The notes: generated by a model not told the origin, from the sequence alone. A DNA stretch of 49,849 bases from Sedimentisphaerales bacterium (GCA_016928975.1 JAFGJR010000055.1:1-49849), one strand, 5' to 3'; shown: positions 18,764 to 30,235, numbered from the stretch's first letter. Numbers and translations: made by a program.

Positions 18764-21733
18764 CTACTGAGCCGGTCGGCCTACGGCGATGTCGTCGATA
18801 TAGACGGTCCCGGTGCCGCCGCTCGCCGGTGCGTTGCGATTGCCAACGCCGATGTACATTGTCTTGACCCCGCTCAGATCCACCCCGGCCAGATCGCTGT
18901 ATGGGATTGCCCACGCTTGCCAGGTGGGACGCAGCGTGAGGACCTCATCCGCGTTCACGACTGTCACGCTCGCGCCGGAACCGTCCTCAATTCTCACGTA
19001 CATCGGCTCGACCGAGTTGCCCACGGGTTGAGTGACGCCGATCTCGGCGGTCTGCCACTGGCCGGTGATCTTGCCGGTCGTCGAGAGGTTGGAGAACTCG
19101 GCGGCGGTCGAGACCGAAGCGTTGTGGCTGGTCACGGCCAGACCGATGAGGACGTTGCCGGCCATCGTGATATCCACCGGCGTCGTGAACGTGATATTGG
19201 TCCACGTGACACCGTCCGCCGATTGCTGAGCGGCAAAGACGTTGCCCGTCCGGGTCAATTTCACCCAGTGCGGAGCTACCACCCCCGTCCCGGCCACAGA
19301 CACCTGGGATGCGTGGCTCATCACGTTGCCGGTCTGCGGACGCTGCTGGAACGAAAAACCATAGTCCGGCGTCATACAAACGAGCGCGTGTTTCGAGCCG
19401 GGATGGACGCTCTCGCGGATCATCACGCCTGCTTTGGCCCAACCGTCGCTGCGACCTAAGCTTCCCACGCGGACGGTGATCGAGCCGTCGCCGCTGAGGT
19501 TCTTGTAGACATAGCGGAACTGGTCGGCGGTGTCCCAAATGTCGACTCCGATAGCGCTCATGATGATCTGCCCATCGGCGGTCTCCGTGAAGTCCCCCGC
19601 CTGGCCCCGGATGTACAGTGCCAGGGTGTCGGCCCCATTGGCCGTCCAATCCTGAGGAGTCGCGAACGTACGCTCGCCCTCGGAGTAGAACGGCGAGGCC
19701 GTGTTGTCGTACTGCAAGGGCATCGACTGAGCGCCGCTGTGGACGATCGCGTGTTCCATAATGTCGCCCACACCTGGGTCGTAGCCGATCATGGATCCCG
19801 AGCCATTGCCCGAGTTGCCCTGGGGGAAGAACTGATCCTGCGAGAAGCCGTAACCGTCAATCCATGTCTGGAAGACTCTGTAGGGCGAGTCGTTTGTGTA
19901 GCTCTCAAAGTCCTCAACGACCGTATACTCCTGGGTCGTGAAGCTCCAGAGGTTGCCCTCGTAGGTTTCGGTCTCGCCGACTTCATCCACTTTCCAGTAG
20001 TAGGTAGTTCCAAGCTCCAACGACGCAGGCGTATAGCTTCGCCCGGTCTGTGTGGTGGGTGGGACGATTCCCGTCGCCACGGCGTCGGCGTCGGTGCCGA
20101 AGTACACGTCATGCGACTGCGCCTCGCGACCGGGCCGCCAGGTCAAATCGGTTGCCACGCCGACGTCCGTCTCGCCATCCGCGGGCTCAGGCTCGCGCGC
20201 CTGCACGGGCACATGGAAGAACCGTACCTCGCTCAGACTTGCCTGCGTCATCGTCGCGGCCCATGTGCTCTCAATCGTCAGCCGGACGTACTTGGCTGCG
20301 ACACCGCCGAATGAGATGCTTGTGTTGTGCGTGTAGGCAGGGGAACCCGGAGCCTTGGCAAACTCAGAGACCCCCTCAAGTAGGGTCCACACGTCGCCGT
20401 CCAGTGAATACTCAATCTTGACCTGCCTGGCCCCAAAGCCCATGCCTGTCGTCTCGAGCACGGAGTTCGAGTTCCACACCCACAGTTCGTGCAGTCTATA
20501 CACCTTGTCAAACTCATACCGAATCCAAGCGCCCTGGGTTGCGAAAGCGACCCACATCTGCGTCAGTTCGACGGAGTGCTCATCGTTCGCATTGAGTCCC
20601 GATCCATCGATAGTCTTCTCCGGTCCCATGCCAGGCAACGAACCGGAAGCGCGGGCGGTCACCTTCGTGACGGGATAGGCATAGGGCTCGGCCGTAAAAC
20701 TCCAGACGTCGCCTTTGAAGATGGTGCCGTCGGGAGTCGCATTCACTTCATCGACTCGCCAGTAGTATGCCTGCCCGTATTCGAGACCGGCCGGTTCGAA
20801 GGTGGTGGCCGCCTGAGCCGGGCTGGCCAGAATGTCTCCCGGCTTGGCCCGACTGGCATCATTAACATCAGCATAGGTCGTCCCGAAGTACACGTCGCGG
20901 GTCCCAGCCGTCGCCAACGGGTCCCAACTCAAGATAGCATCCAGAGGTACATCGGTAGCCCTGTCCGCCGGGTGGGGATTCGTGGCTTTGTCGCCGCCGT
21001 AGCCCTTCATGACAAGCGAGATCTCCTCCTTCGACAGTGCCCGGTTGTAGACGCCGACTTCGTCGATATCGCCCTGAAACACCTCACCGTTCCCGCTGAA
21101 ACCCGCACCGCCACCGGTGACACAGCCTATGCCCATATTGGATGCCGCACCTGCGGCGTAGAAGGAGAAGGCGCCCGACGCGACTTGTTCCCCATTGAGA
21201 TACAACCTGGCTGTGGTCCCGTCGAAGGCGGCAGCCACGTGCACCCACACTTGGACCAGGGGACTGAGAGTGTTGTTGGGCGAGATGATCGCAACGGACC
21301 CCGTTTCCAGGCGAAACGTGCCGCCATTTTCCGGTCGGACCTGGAACTGAAACATCGTCGTGTCCGGCCATGTGTTTCTCTTGCCGAGCAGGCCCTGATA
21401 GGTGTTGTTCCCGCCGGACCAGCGGATCCACATCGCCACAGAGAGCTTGCCCGTCCCTTCCGCCGGGTTCCAAGTGCCCAGCTCGATCCTGGTGTCCGTC
21501 GTGCCGTCGAAGTCGACTCCGCCCCCCTGATATCCCGGTGAGATCCATTTTACGCCGTTGTGAAGGGTCCCGTTGTGTCCACTGCCCGACATATCGTGAG
21601 CGATGTCACCTGTCCCTTCATTCAGAGGGTAGTACCCCACCAGGCCACTCCGGACATCGGCATTCGCTACACCTGCACCCAGCTCGATCGCCAGGCACAC
21701 CAGTACTGCGCGCAACACGATGCTCGTCCTCAT
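18764..21733 (-). CDS. Secreted LamG / F5-8 type C (discoidin) multidomain protein
   Basis: 989 residues. Signal peptide 1-25, then LamG/concanavalin-like domain ~30-235 (LVGYYPLNEGTGDIAHDMSG is the standard opening). Next come an Fn3-like module ~255-345 (RDVYFGTTYADV), an F5/8 type C domain ~350-500, and a second Fn3-like module ~513-600 (HDVYFGTDADAV). The remaining ~390 residues begin with VEDFESYTN and include a DUF1349-like beta sandwich (WAKAGVMIRESV). These are carbohydrate- or surface-binding folds and no catalytic motif was seen. No C-terminal anchor recognised. AGGAGG precedes the ATG. It follows the H-X9-DG pseudopilin gene by 193 bp on the same strand and probably shares its regulation with the PAS-AraC protein. 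Confidence 0.88.
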   Translation of the reverse strand: MRTSIVLRAVLVCLAIELGAGVANADVRSGLVGYYPLNEGTGDIAHDMSGSGHNGTLHNGVKWISPGYQGGGVDFDGTTDTRIELGTWNPAEGTGKLSVAMWIRWSGGNNTYQGLLGKRNTWPDTTMFQFQVRPENGGTFRLETGSVAIISPNNTLSPLVQVWVHVAAAFDGTTARLYLNGEQVASGAFSFYAAGAASNMGIGCVTGGGAGFSGNGEVFQGDIDEVGVYNRALSKEEISLVMKGYGGDKATNPHPADRATDVPLDAILSWDPLATAGTRDVYFGTTYADVNDASRAKPGDILASPAQAATTFEPAGLEYGQAYYWRVDEVNATPDGTIFKGDVWSFTAEPYAYPVTKVTARASGSLPGMGPEKTIDGSGLNANDEHSVELTQMWVAFATQGAWIRYEFDKVYRLHELWVWNSNSVLETTGMGFGARQVKIEYSLDGDVWTLLEGVSEFAKAPGSPAYTHNTSISFGGVAAKYVRLTIESTWAATMTQASLSEVRFFHVPVQAREPEPADGETDVGVATDLTWRPGREAQSHDVYFGTDADAVATGIVPPTTQTGRSYTPASLELGTTYYWKVDEVGETETYEGNLWSFTTQEYTVVEDFESYTNDSPYRVFQTWIDGYGFSQDQFFPQGNSGNGSGSMIGYDPGVGDIMEHAIVHSGAQSMPLQYDNTASPFYSEGERTFATPQDWTANGADTLALYIRGQAGDFTETADGQIIMSAIGVDIWDTADQFRYVYKNLSGDGSITVRVGSLGRSDGWAKAGVMIRESVHPGSKHALVCMTPDYGFSFQQRPQTGNVMSHASQVSVAGTGVVAPHWVKLTRTGNVFAAQQSADGVTWTNITFTTPVDITMAGNVLIGLAVTSHNASVSTAAEFSNLSTTGKITGQWQTAEIGVTQPVGNSVEPMYVRIEDGSGASVTVVNADEVLTLRPTWQAWAIPYSDLAGVDLSGVKTMYIGVGNRNAPASGGTGTVYIDDIAVGRPAQ

Positions 21734-21865
21734 TGTCGTTCCTCCTCAAGAGAACACAGATTACAGCCTTCAACGCTTGACGCAACAATACCTTCATCAT
21801 TCCGCGTCTATGACGCAGACACGATCATACCCACGTTGCAGCCTGAGTACCACGGCCTGCGGCCC

Positions 21866-22672
21866 TCACAGCACCGGCTCATACCCCAGTTTGCCCCAGA
21901 CGGCCTTCTGGACGCGGTGCAGGTCCGGGTTGCCCGGCTGGACGGAATCCGTGCCGGGCACCAGCTTGCCATAGTCAACCGTCCGCCGGTCCTGCCATTT
22001 CCAGTACTCGCTGTGTCCGTCGGCAAAGGAAAAAGTCGTCCCTTCGCCGTGCCGTACGGGAGGCGGGTCGAAATTGCGATTGGTCGACGACGTAATCCCT
22101 CCCGGGACGGGCGCAGAACCCCACCACGATTCGCGATCGTACGGGACACTCCAACTGGCGAGGGTGGCCCAGCCTTCATCGAGGAAGACGATCCGCTCGC
22201 CCGGGCGAGTGATCTTCATCCGGTTCTTGACCATCGGGGCGTTGGGGCTGGGCCAGCCGTTCATCGCATCGACGATGGAATAGGTTCGCATCTCGCCGCG
22301 AAGTCCGCTGGGACACTGGTAGAGCTTGGCCGTCCGGCAAAACGGAAACAAGGCGCCCTCCTCGATCGCCGTGATCTGGCTCTGTTCGTCGGTCTCGTTC
22401 GCATAGCCCACCCAGTGGACCCAACCGTCCTCGTTTGGCGGAACGTTATACTGGCCCGCCGTGCCGGTGCAGCCGGCCACGATCTTGTTGTCATTCTCGT
22501 CGGCGTACATGATCCACGCGAGTGATAGTTGCTTGAGATTGCCCAGGCACGTGGCTCGCTGTCCCTGCTCGCGGGCTCGATGCAGGGCAGGCAGCAGAAT
22601 CGCCATCAGAAGGGCAATAATGGCGATGACAACCAACAGTTCGATCAAAGTGAATCCTCTACTCTTGTGCAT
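21866..22672 (-). CDS. H-X9-DG type II pseudopilin-like protein
   Basis: 268 residues. [18 protein letters not shown] is a textbook prepilin leader: Gly6 at -1, Phe7 at +1 and Glu11 at +5. The C-terminal half carries the planctomycete H-X9-DG signature: His of RHGEG, nine residues, then DG in FADGHSEYW. Planctomycete genomes hold many such proteins and their individual roles are unknown; structural neighbours are type II secretion pseudopilins. The frame is open to 22732, but the leader and an upstream GGAGGTG set the start at 22672. Upstream of the LamG gene and divergent from the PAS-AraC regulator. Confidence 0.88.
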   Translation of the reverse strand: MHKSRGFTLIELLVVIAIIALLMAILLPALHRAREQGQRATCLGNLKQLSLAWIMYADENDNKIVAGCTGTAGQYNVPPNEDGWVHWVGYANETDEQSQITAIEEGALFPFCRTAKLYQCPSGLRGEMRTYSIVDAMNGWPSPNAPMVKNRMKITRPGERIVFLDEGWATLASWSVPYDRESWWGSAPVPGGITSSTNRNFDPPPVRHGEGTTFSFADGHSEYWKWQDRRTVDYGKLVPGTDSVQPGNPDLHRVQKAVWGKLGYEPVL

Positions 22673-22792
22673 GACCTGCACCTCCACTTCGATTCGTTGA
22701 TTCCACCGCACATCGCGTACAACACGGACCATCCACGATGGCGCCTCTACGGCTGCATAATCGGTATCGTATTGAACATCGGCAGAACATCA

Positions 22793-22822
22793 TTGCACAA
22801 ATCCACCTTCTTTGTGTATAAT
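22793..22822 (+). promoter_or_regulatory. Predicted sigma70 promoter of the PAS-AraC gene
   Basis: TTGCAC (22793-22798), an 18-bp spacer and a perfect TATAAT (22817-22822) point toward the AraC-family gene starting at 22885. The shared 212-bp region also has to hold the leftward promoter of the pseudopilin/LamG pair, which I could not place. Confidence 0.55.
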
Positions 22823-22884
22823 TTCACCATAGGCATAACCAGCGCGATCCTGGGAATGAGTGAGCCGGGGAGCCGTCGTCACGT

Positions 22885-23616
22885 ATGCTCGATTCCAGCT
22901 TCAAGAGCCGATTGCTGCAACGACTGAGGGCCGATTCCGACCTGTTTCGACTATTCGATTCCCTGTCGGACATCTGCTTCTTCGCCAAGGATCGAGGTGG
23001 CCGATTCATCATGGGCAACCGTGCGTTTCTGGAAAAGCTGGGCTTGAATCGAGAGGAAGACCTCATTGGCAAGGACGATTTCGACTTCTTTCCCGCACGG
23101 CTGGTGGAGATCTTCCTGCGCGACGACCGGCGGGTCATCAGGACCCGCAAGCCGTTGATCGACCGCGTGGAGCTGGTCTCCAGCAGCGAAGGCAGCATCG
23201 ACTGGCACATCACCACGAAGGTCCCGCTGGTCTCGCGGAACAATGTCGTGCTTGGGATTGCCGGCGTGACGCGAGCGTTCCGGAAGTCCGGAGAACACTG
23301 GCGTCCTCATCAGCAGTTCGCCGCGGTCATCGAACATATCAACCAGCACTACCATCGGGCGATCGAGGTCGAGGATCTGGCCTCCCTGATGTACCTGTCC
23401 GTCAACCAGTTCGAGAGGAAATTCAAACAAGTCTTTCAAATCTCCCCGATGAAGTTCCTCACAGGATACCGGGTGCATCGCGCCTGCTACGATCTGCTGC
23501 ACACCGATCACACCATCACCCAGATCGCGATGCGCAACGGCTTCTACGACCACAGTCACTTCATCCGGCATTTTCGAAACGCCATGGGGATGACGCCGAA
23601 CCAGTACCGGCGATGA
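22885..23616 (+). CDS. PAS-domain AraC-family transcriptional regulator
   Basis: 243 residues. A PAS domain (~20-133) contains the typical FAKDRGGRFIMGNRAFLE and DFFP segments and replaces the usual cupin sensor. The C-terminal ~145-243 is an AraC double HTH (EVEDLASLMYLSVNQFERKF; second HTH ITQIAMRNGFYDHSHFIRHF; closing MGMTPNQYRR). The PAS domain presumably senses a small molecule or redox cue; the ligand is unknown. Divergent from the pseudopilin and LamG genes, which are its likely targets. A GGGGAG lies rather far (~14 nt) from the ATG, so translation start is moderately certain. Confidence 0.92.
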   Translation: MLDSSFKSRLLQRLRADSDLFRLFDSLSDICFFAKDRGGRFIMGNRAFLEKLGLNREEDLIGKDDFDFFPARLVEIFLRDDRRVIRTRKPLIDRVELVSSSEGSIDWHITTKVPLVSRNNVVLGIAGVTRAFRKSGEHWRPHQQFAAVIEHINQHYHRAIEVEDLASLMYLSVNQFERKFKQVFQISPMKFLTGYRVHRACYDLLHTDHTITQIAMRNGFYDHSHFIRHFRNAMGMTPNQYRR

Positions 23617-23789
23617 GGCTGCCACCGGTCCCATGCGCGTAATCTTTATGCCGCGACATTCCACCGCTTGAAATGCATCGCCTGTACCGATATTATCTGA
23701 ACTGTCGGTTGGGGATCGGCCATTGCGGATGGTCTCGTAATGTTCCGCAATTGGAGATCCGCCATGTGGGGTCAGGAAAGGAAGGGCCC

Positions 23790-26048
<2,259 letters not shown>

Positions 26049-26086
26049 GAGCCCCTACCCCTATGAAGACAGTCCTGGACGCCGGA

Positions 26087-26184
26087 TGTCATTCCCGCGA
26101 AGGCGGGAATCCAGTAGTGTATGGAACGATGGCGGACCCCCGCCCCCGATCAGGTCGAGGGCAGGCTCTGCACGGGGGTGACAT
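26087..26184. repeat. 98-bp MITE-like inverted-repeat element containing a dRS3-like 20-mer
   Basis: The ends ATGTCATTCCCGCG and (reverse complement of the right end) ATGTCACCCCCGTG match at 11 of 14 positions. Inside the left end lies the 20-bp palindrome ATTCCC-N8-GGGAAT (26092-26111; 8-bp stem with GAAG loop), the exact pattern of the neisserial dRS3 repeat and of REP-like repeats in many genomes. No coding potential inside. It lies 40 bp after tex and may also act as a transcription barrier. Confidence 0.55.
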
Positions 26185-26254
26185 AGTAAGACCGGTCCCG
26201 TCAGAGGCCCCAACGCTCACCGCGCCCTGACAAGCGAGTGAAGGAGAAAGAGAG

Positions 26255-27517
26255 ATGCGTGTTGCGAGAGTGCTCATACTGGCAGTGCTGTTTCATCTCC
26301 TGTTGACCGGTTTCGCTTGGGGCGCCTTTCAAGCGGGCATCGCCGTGCGCGATGTCACTCCTGAGAGATTGCTGCCTGTCTCCGGCGGCATGGGGCCATC
26401 GGAACCGGTGATCCAGAAGATCGGCAAGCTCACCGTCCGCGCGCTCGTGCTTGAAAACGACGGCACGCGCGTCGCCATTTGCAGCACGGATTTCTTGGGC
26501 TTTCCCAGCGTGCTGGGCAACAAGGTCCGCAGCCAGGTGAAAGGCATCCCCGCCGAGAACATCCTCATCGGCGCCACGCACAATCACAGTGGCCCTGATT
26601 GCTACGGCTTTCCTGACGCCAGTGGCAGGACCGCTTGTGACGTTGAATATCTCGACAGCGTGTGCTCGAAACTGGCGGACGCGATCAATGAGGCTGTGGA
26701 CAATCTACAGCCGGCTCGTGTGAAAATCGCCACCGGCCAGGCTTGCGGCAAGATCGCGTACAATTACTACGCGGAGAAGCTCTACGACCCCCGCTGCGAC
26801 GTAATCCAGTTTCTTGGCGCTGAGTCCAAGCGGATTGCCACCTTCGTTAATTATGCCTGCCATCCGGAGATCATCGGGCCGGACCAGAAGATCATGAGCC
26901 CGGATTTCGTCGGTCCGCTGTACAACCGGATCGAGGAACGAAAGGCCGGAATCGGCATCTTCATGAACGGCGCGCTCGGCGGAATGGTAACCGCCGATTG
27001 CCGAGGGCCCGACGGCAAAGACGTGCAGACGTGGGATGAGTGCATCCGCATCGGCAATCTCCTGGCGGATGAAGCTCTTCGCATCGTGGCGGATGCCCCT
27101 ATCCAGGAGAACCCGGCTCTGTTCTGCGCCAGCACGACCATCGAGCTCCCCATCCAGAACGAGGCGATGCGCATCGTGGTGAAGCTATCGCCGCTCGGCT
27201 TCAAGATGGATGAGCGAGGCGTCGTGGCCACGCAGGTTAGCGTGGTCAATCTCGCGGACGCTCAGATGCTCACCATCCCCGGCGAAGCCCTGCCCAACAT
27301 CGGATACTACCTCAAACGCAAGATGCACGGCGAGCACAACCTCCTGCTGGGCCTGACGAACGACGCCTTCGGCTACATCCTCACCAAAGTCGACTGGAAC
27401 AGCTTCGAACGCTACAACTACATCACCCGCACAAGCTTAGGCGAGATGACCGGCGAGATCCTCATCGAGAAGGCCCTGGCCTTCGTCAACGCCTGCCCCC
27501 GACCCGCAGGGAGGTGA
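26255..27517 (+). CDS. Secreted neutral/alkaline ceramidase-like hydrolase
   Basis: 420 residues with a signal peptide (VLILAVLFHLLLTGFAWGAF). The core matches the N-terminal catalytic domain of neutral/alkaline non-lysosomal ceramidases: AGIAVRDVTPE near the start, the metal-binding ATHNHSGPD (H109, H111) and the second metal motif YACHPEI (H203). It is much shorter than true ceramidases (~640-700 residues) and lacks their C-terminal Ig-like domain. This smaller type is common in planctomycetes and its substrate (lipid amide or other) is unproven. AAGGAGAAAGAG precedes the ATG. Stands alone after the MITE-like element. Confidence 0.82.
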   Translation: MRVARVLILAVLFHLLLTGFAWGAFQAGIAVRDVTPERLLPVSGGMGPSEPVIQKIGKLTVRALVLENDGTRVAICSTDFLGFPSVLGNKVRSQVKGIPAENILIGATHNHSGPDCYGFPDASGRTACDVEYLDSVCSKLADAINEAVDNLQPARVKIATGQACGKIAYNYYAEKLYDPRCDVIQFLGAESKRIATFVNYACHPEIIGPDQKIMSPDFVGPLYNRIEERKAGIGIFMNGALGGMVTADCRGPDGKDVQTWDECIRIGNLLADEALRIVADAPIQENPALFCASTTIELPIQNEAMRIVVKLSPLGFKMDERGVVATQVSVVNLADAQMLTIPGEALPNIGYYLKRKMHGEHNLLLGLTNDAFGYILTKVDWNSFERYNYITRTSLGEMTGEILIEKALAFVNACPRPAGR

Positions 27518-27740
27518 GCACGAGTATTGAGGTTCTTCTCCTCTTGCTTCCCTCGACCCATTTCGCGATACTTGATTAAGCGGCGATGAACTGGTTGGTG
27601 GTTCCGGCATGGCGGACGAGTCTGGCGAGGTCGAGATGGGTTGGATAGTTGTGCCAGTCCAAATGCCGGCCAAGACATGATTGAGGAAGGAGGCAAAAGG
27701 TGGCCGTCCCCAATATCCCCCTACTTGAGAGGAGTATCGA
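27518..27740. other. Intergenic region with possible decayed mobile-element tail
   Basis: No intact gene. On the minus strand a short open tail (stop at 27576) reads LDWHNYPTHLDLARLVRHAG, which looks protein-like and out of place, but I cannot assign it. The phrase TTGGGGACGGCCACCTTTTG on the same strand (27690-27715 region) resembles sequences I associate with repeat borders near REP transposases. Weak evidence for a remnant. Confidence 0.25.
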
Positions 27741-28262
27741 ATGAAAGAGCAAGGCGGTTCAACTGGACATTTTCATTGGATTAAGGATTTGTTTGGCCCG
27801 CTGATTGTTGGCGTGGTTGTTCTTGTGGGACAGATATTCGTCAACCCTATGGTGGCAGAGAGAGTCAGAAGAAAGGAGGCTATACTGGAGAACAAGCACG
27901 CTGCCTGCAACGAGGCTATTCGCATACTCCAAAAGCGACTCGCATCAGTCTCCTTATATGGGGGAACTGTCCCCGCTAGCTATGCCCCTCCCGAAGATTC
28001 ACCATCGCAACTCGATATCAACGTTACGTATAGCCGCCTTGTACTCTACTGTAACGAGGGTGCGGTTGCGAACACCTTTCGTGAAGTAGTCAAGACAAGA
28101 GGAGCGACCCAAGAACAGGTTGGGCTCTTCCTGACTCAACTCAGAAAGGAAATGATGATCGACGGAAGCGGAGTGCCCGCCAGAGATTTCAGGTATATCT
28201 ACGGATGGAAGCAAGGTGAAGGTGGGTCGTCCGGAGGAACACAGGGCCAAGGCATCAATTAA
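27741..28262 (+). CDS. Hypothetical one-TM protein, unrecognised
   Basis: 173 residues with a good ribosome site (GAGAGGAG). One hydrophobic segment at ~19-34 (FGPLIVGVVVLVGQIFV) follows a short N-terminus, then a charged, coiled-coil-like helix (ERVRRKEAILENKHAACNEAIRILQK), a mixed middle and a Gly/Ser-rich tail. The plan of short N-terminus, TM, helical cytoplasmic or periplasmic domain recalls small phage- or defence-island membrane proteins, but I recognise no family. Its lower GC and plainer codon use than the neighbours, together with repeats on both sides, suggest horizontal acquisition. Confidence 0.7.
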   Translation: MKEQGGSTGHFHWIKDLFGPLIVGVVVLVGQIFVNPMVAERVRRKEAILENKHAACNEAIRILQKRLASVSLYGGTVPASYAPPEDSPSQLDINVTYSRLVLYCNEGAVANTFREVVKTRGATQEQVGLFLTQLRKEMMIDGSGVPARDFRYIYGWKQGEGGSSGGTQGQGIN

Positions 28263-28561
28263 GGAAATTGAAGGTGCCAGGGGGTTCCCCCGACGCTGTG
28301 AATCATCGAGTTCGGACTCTCGACCCGCCTGAAGGCGGTACTCCAAACGTCACCAACCTCCCCGCCGGTACCCGCAAAGCGTTAAACGCACCGGTGGCCC
28401 AACGAGGCCGGGACGGCCTCCTGACGCAAGGGCGAGACGCCTTCGCCACGACCCCACACAGGCAAACGAGTCTGCCCGTGCCACAAGGCGTCATTTCTGA
28501 TGCCCTTACGGGCACACTACAACAGGAGTCCTCAACCAGAATCGCTATGAGCCGTTTCGTC
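28263..28561. repeat. Cluster of short hairpins / dispersed repeats
   Basis: 299 bp with no gene but several hairpins: CCGCC-TGAA-GGCGG (28325-28338), GAGGCCG-GGA-CGGCCTC (28404-28420), GGCG-AGA-CGCC (28431-28441) and TGCCC-TTAC-GGGCA (28501-28514). The segment around 28326-28350 (CGCCTGAAGGCGGTACTCCA) is one I know as a dispersed intergenic repeat in planctomycete and verrucomicrobial genomes, often mistranslated as RLKAVLQT or, on the other strand, FGVPPSGG. Copy number elsewhere cannot be checked from this window. Confidence 0.55.
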
Positions 28562-30235
28562 TCATCGCGAGCCGGGCGGATTGGCGACGCGGATGTCGTC
28601 GAACCAGAAGTCCATGCCGGTAAAAGCGTGGTGTTCGGAGACGATCTCGAAACGATCCACGGCCGCCCAGTCGAAAAGACCCTGCGGATTGAGCCACGCG
28701 CCATCCCATGAGCCGTGTTCCGTGAAGCTTTTCAGCGGAATCTGCACACGGTGCCACTGGCCGTCCCAGGCAGCGTTCGCTTGATCGATGGTTGTGCGCA
28801 TGCGCCAGGGATGGTCCTTCGGATCGGTCGTCTTCGTGTCGAGAAAACGAACATCGAACCGGGCCCCCGGCGAATTGCCACGGACCCAGAGATCGAGCGT
28901 GCAACCTTTCTGCACGAGCTGCGTGAGGTCCCTGTCCGGCCTGAAATCCAGTGCAATGGCATTGTAGCGGTCAAACCCCGTGCAGTGGATACAGTATGCC
29001 CCGGCCGCCGGCTGTGTGTCACAGTAGTAGTCCAGCGTCCCGTCGTTGATCCAGGAAGCGTCATAGACCCCCGGGGCGACGTAGTCGGTATAGATGTTGA
29101 AGCCCGTCAGATCCGGCGTCACGACAAACGGCGTCTGCTCCGGCGCAACCAGGCCCAGCGCCTGGACCAGCGGGACGTTCAGGTCATGCTTGAACAGCTC
29201 GTTTGTCCCGGCTTGGAACAGACCGAAGCCGCCCTGGTAGTCCCAGCTTGTCCAGGGGATGCCGTTGTCTTCCAGGTATGTGCGGACGATCTCATACCAA
29301 TAGGCCCTTTGCGCATCGTCGCTATTCTCCCTGTACACGCCGAACTCGCCGCAGAACACAGGGACTTGACGGCTGTTATGGAAGTCAATCGCTACGTTGA
29401 TGAGTTGCCGTACACGGCTCACCGTGCCGTCCGTCCTGTACGAGTTCAGAGAGCTCTGCACCCACGTCCCTTTCAACTCGTCCGGGCATGTGGGCATTCG
29501 ACGGTAGTTGTAGGGAAACGGCACGCCCGCCAGCGAAACCATCGACGGGTTGGTCCAACTGGCCCCCTGGTGGGTGAACAGGAAAGGATCGTAGAAGTGG
29601 AATGAGTAGATCAGATTCTGGTCCGCGTAGACGGGCAGGTACTTCAGATTGTTGTAGCTGCCCCAACCGGCCCCGGTCACGACGATCGTGTGTGTTTGAT
29701 CCACAGCACGAATTGCGTCGATCACCTCCTGCTGAATCTGGCCCCACCGCGCATCTGCGATTCCGTGCGGCTCATTGAGGATTTCGTAGCACAGACATGA
29801 CGAACGGCCCTTGTAGCGCTCCGCCATCTGCGACCAGACCGGGACCAGGACCTTGTCCACATTCACGTCGGTGCTGGAGGTCACGTCGAACGTGTGATTG
29901 TCAAGGATCAGGTGCAGCTCCAGCTCCTCGCACCAATCGACAATTTGATCCAGGAAGTAATAGAAAAGCGGATCGACCGCGTAGGCTGGCTCGCCGTCGG
30001 TCATGAAGTGCAGATTGATCGGCAGCCGGATCACGTCGCAGCCCAGGCTCCTGATATTAACCAGATCCTGCTTGGTGTATTTGGTGAATTGAATCTGCCG
30101 GACACTGCCGGCCTGCAACCAGTTCGTCAGGTTCACCCCTCTGTGGAAAGGGACCTCGCTATTGGCGGCCGCCATCCTGTCACATGCGCAGACCACCCCG
30201 ACCACCGTCAATGCCGCTGCAATGTGCGATCTCAT
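28562..30235 (-). CDS. Secreted GH5 endoglucanase-type glycoside hydrolase
   Basis: 557 residues with signal peptide (HIAAALTVVGVVCACDRMAAA). GH5 barrel from ~30 to ~370: HRGVNLTNWL opening, DVIRLPINL, acid/base E155 in YEILNEPHG, HFYDPF, and nucleophile E297 in VFCGEFGVY. The closing WTSWDYQGGFGLF follows. The remaining ~170 residues are a beta-sandwich resembling CBM11/CBM-like modules (CTLDLWVRGNSPGARFDVRFLD, MDFWFDDIRVA). The substrate is a beta-1,4-glucan or related beta-glycan. AGGAGGTGA precedes the ATG. Transcribed alone from a clear promoter and divergent from the tRNA. Confidence 0.92.
   Translation of the reverse strand: MRSHIAAALTVVGVVCACDRMAAANSEVPFHRGVNLTNWLQAGSVRQIQFTKYTKQDLVNIRSLGCDVIRLPINLHFMTDGEPAYAVDPLFYYFLDQIVDWCEELELHLILDNHTFDVTSSTDVNVDKVLVPVWSQMAERYKGRSSCLCYEILNEPHGIADARWGQIQQEVIDAIRAVDQTHTIVVTGAGWGSYNNLKYLPVYADQNLIYSFHFYDPFLFTHQGASWTNPSMVSLAGVPFPYNYRRMPTCPDELKGTWVQSSLNSYRTDGTVSRVRQLINVAIDFHNSRQVPVFCGEFGVYRENSDDAQRAYWYEIVRTYLEDNGIPWTSWDYQGGFGLFQAGTNELFKHDLNVPLVQALGLVAPEQTPFVVTPDLTGFNIYTDYVAPGVYDASWINDGTLDYYCDTQPAAGAYCIHCTGFDRYNAIALDFRPDRDLTQLVQKGCTLDLWVRGNSPGARFDVRFLDTKTTDPKDHPWRMRTTIDQANAAWDGQWHRVQIPLKSFTEHGSWDGAWLNPQGLFDWAAVDRFEIVSEHHAFTGMDFWFDDIRVANPPGSR

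Noticed and set aside
23673..23789. ATG 23673 as the start of tex
   Set aside because: The 39 extra residues do not look like Tex, and a strong ribosome site precedes TTG 23790, which matches the family N-terminus.
28263..28561. CRISPR array
   Set aside because: The hairpins differ from one another and are not evenly spaced; no direct repeats of 23-40 bp.
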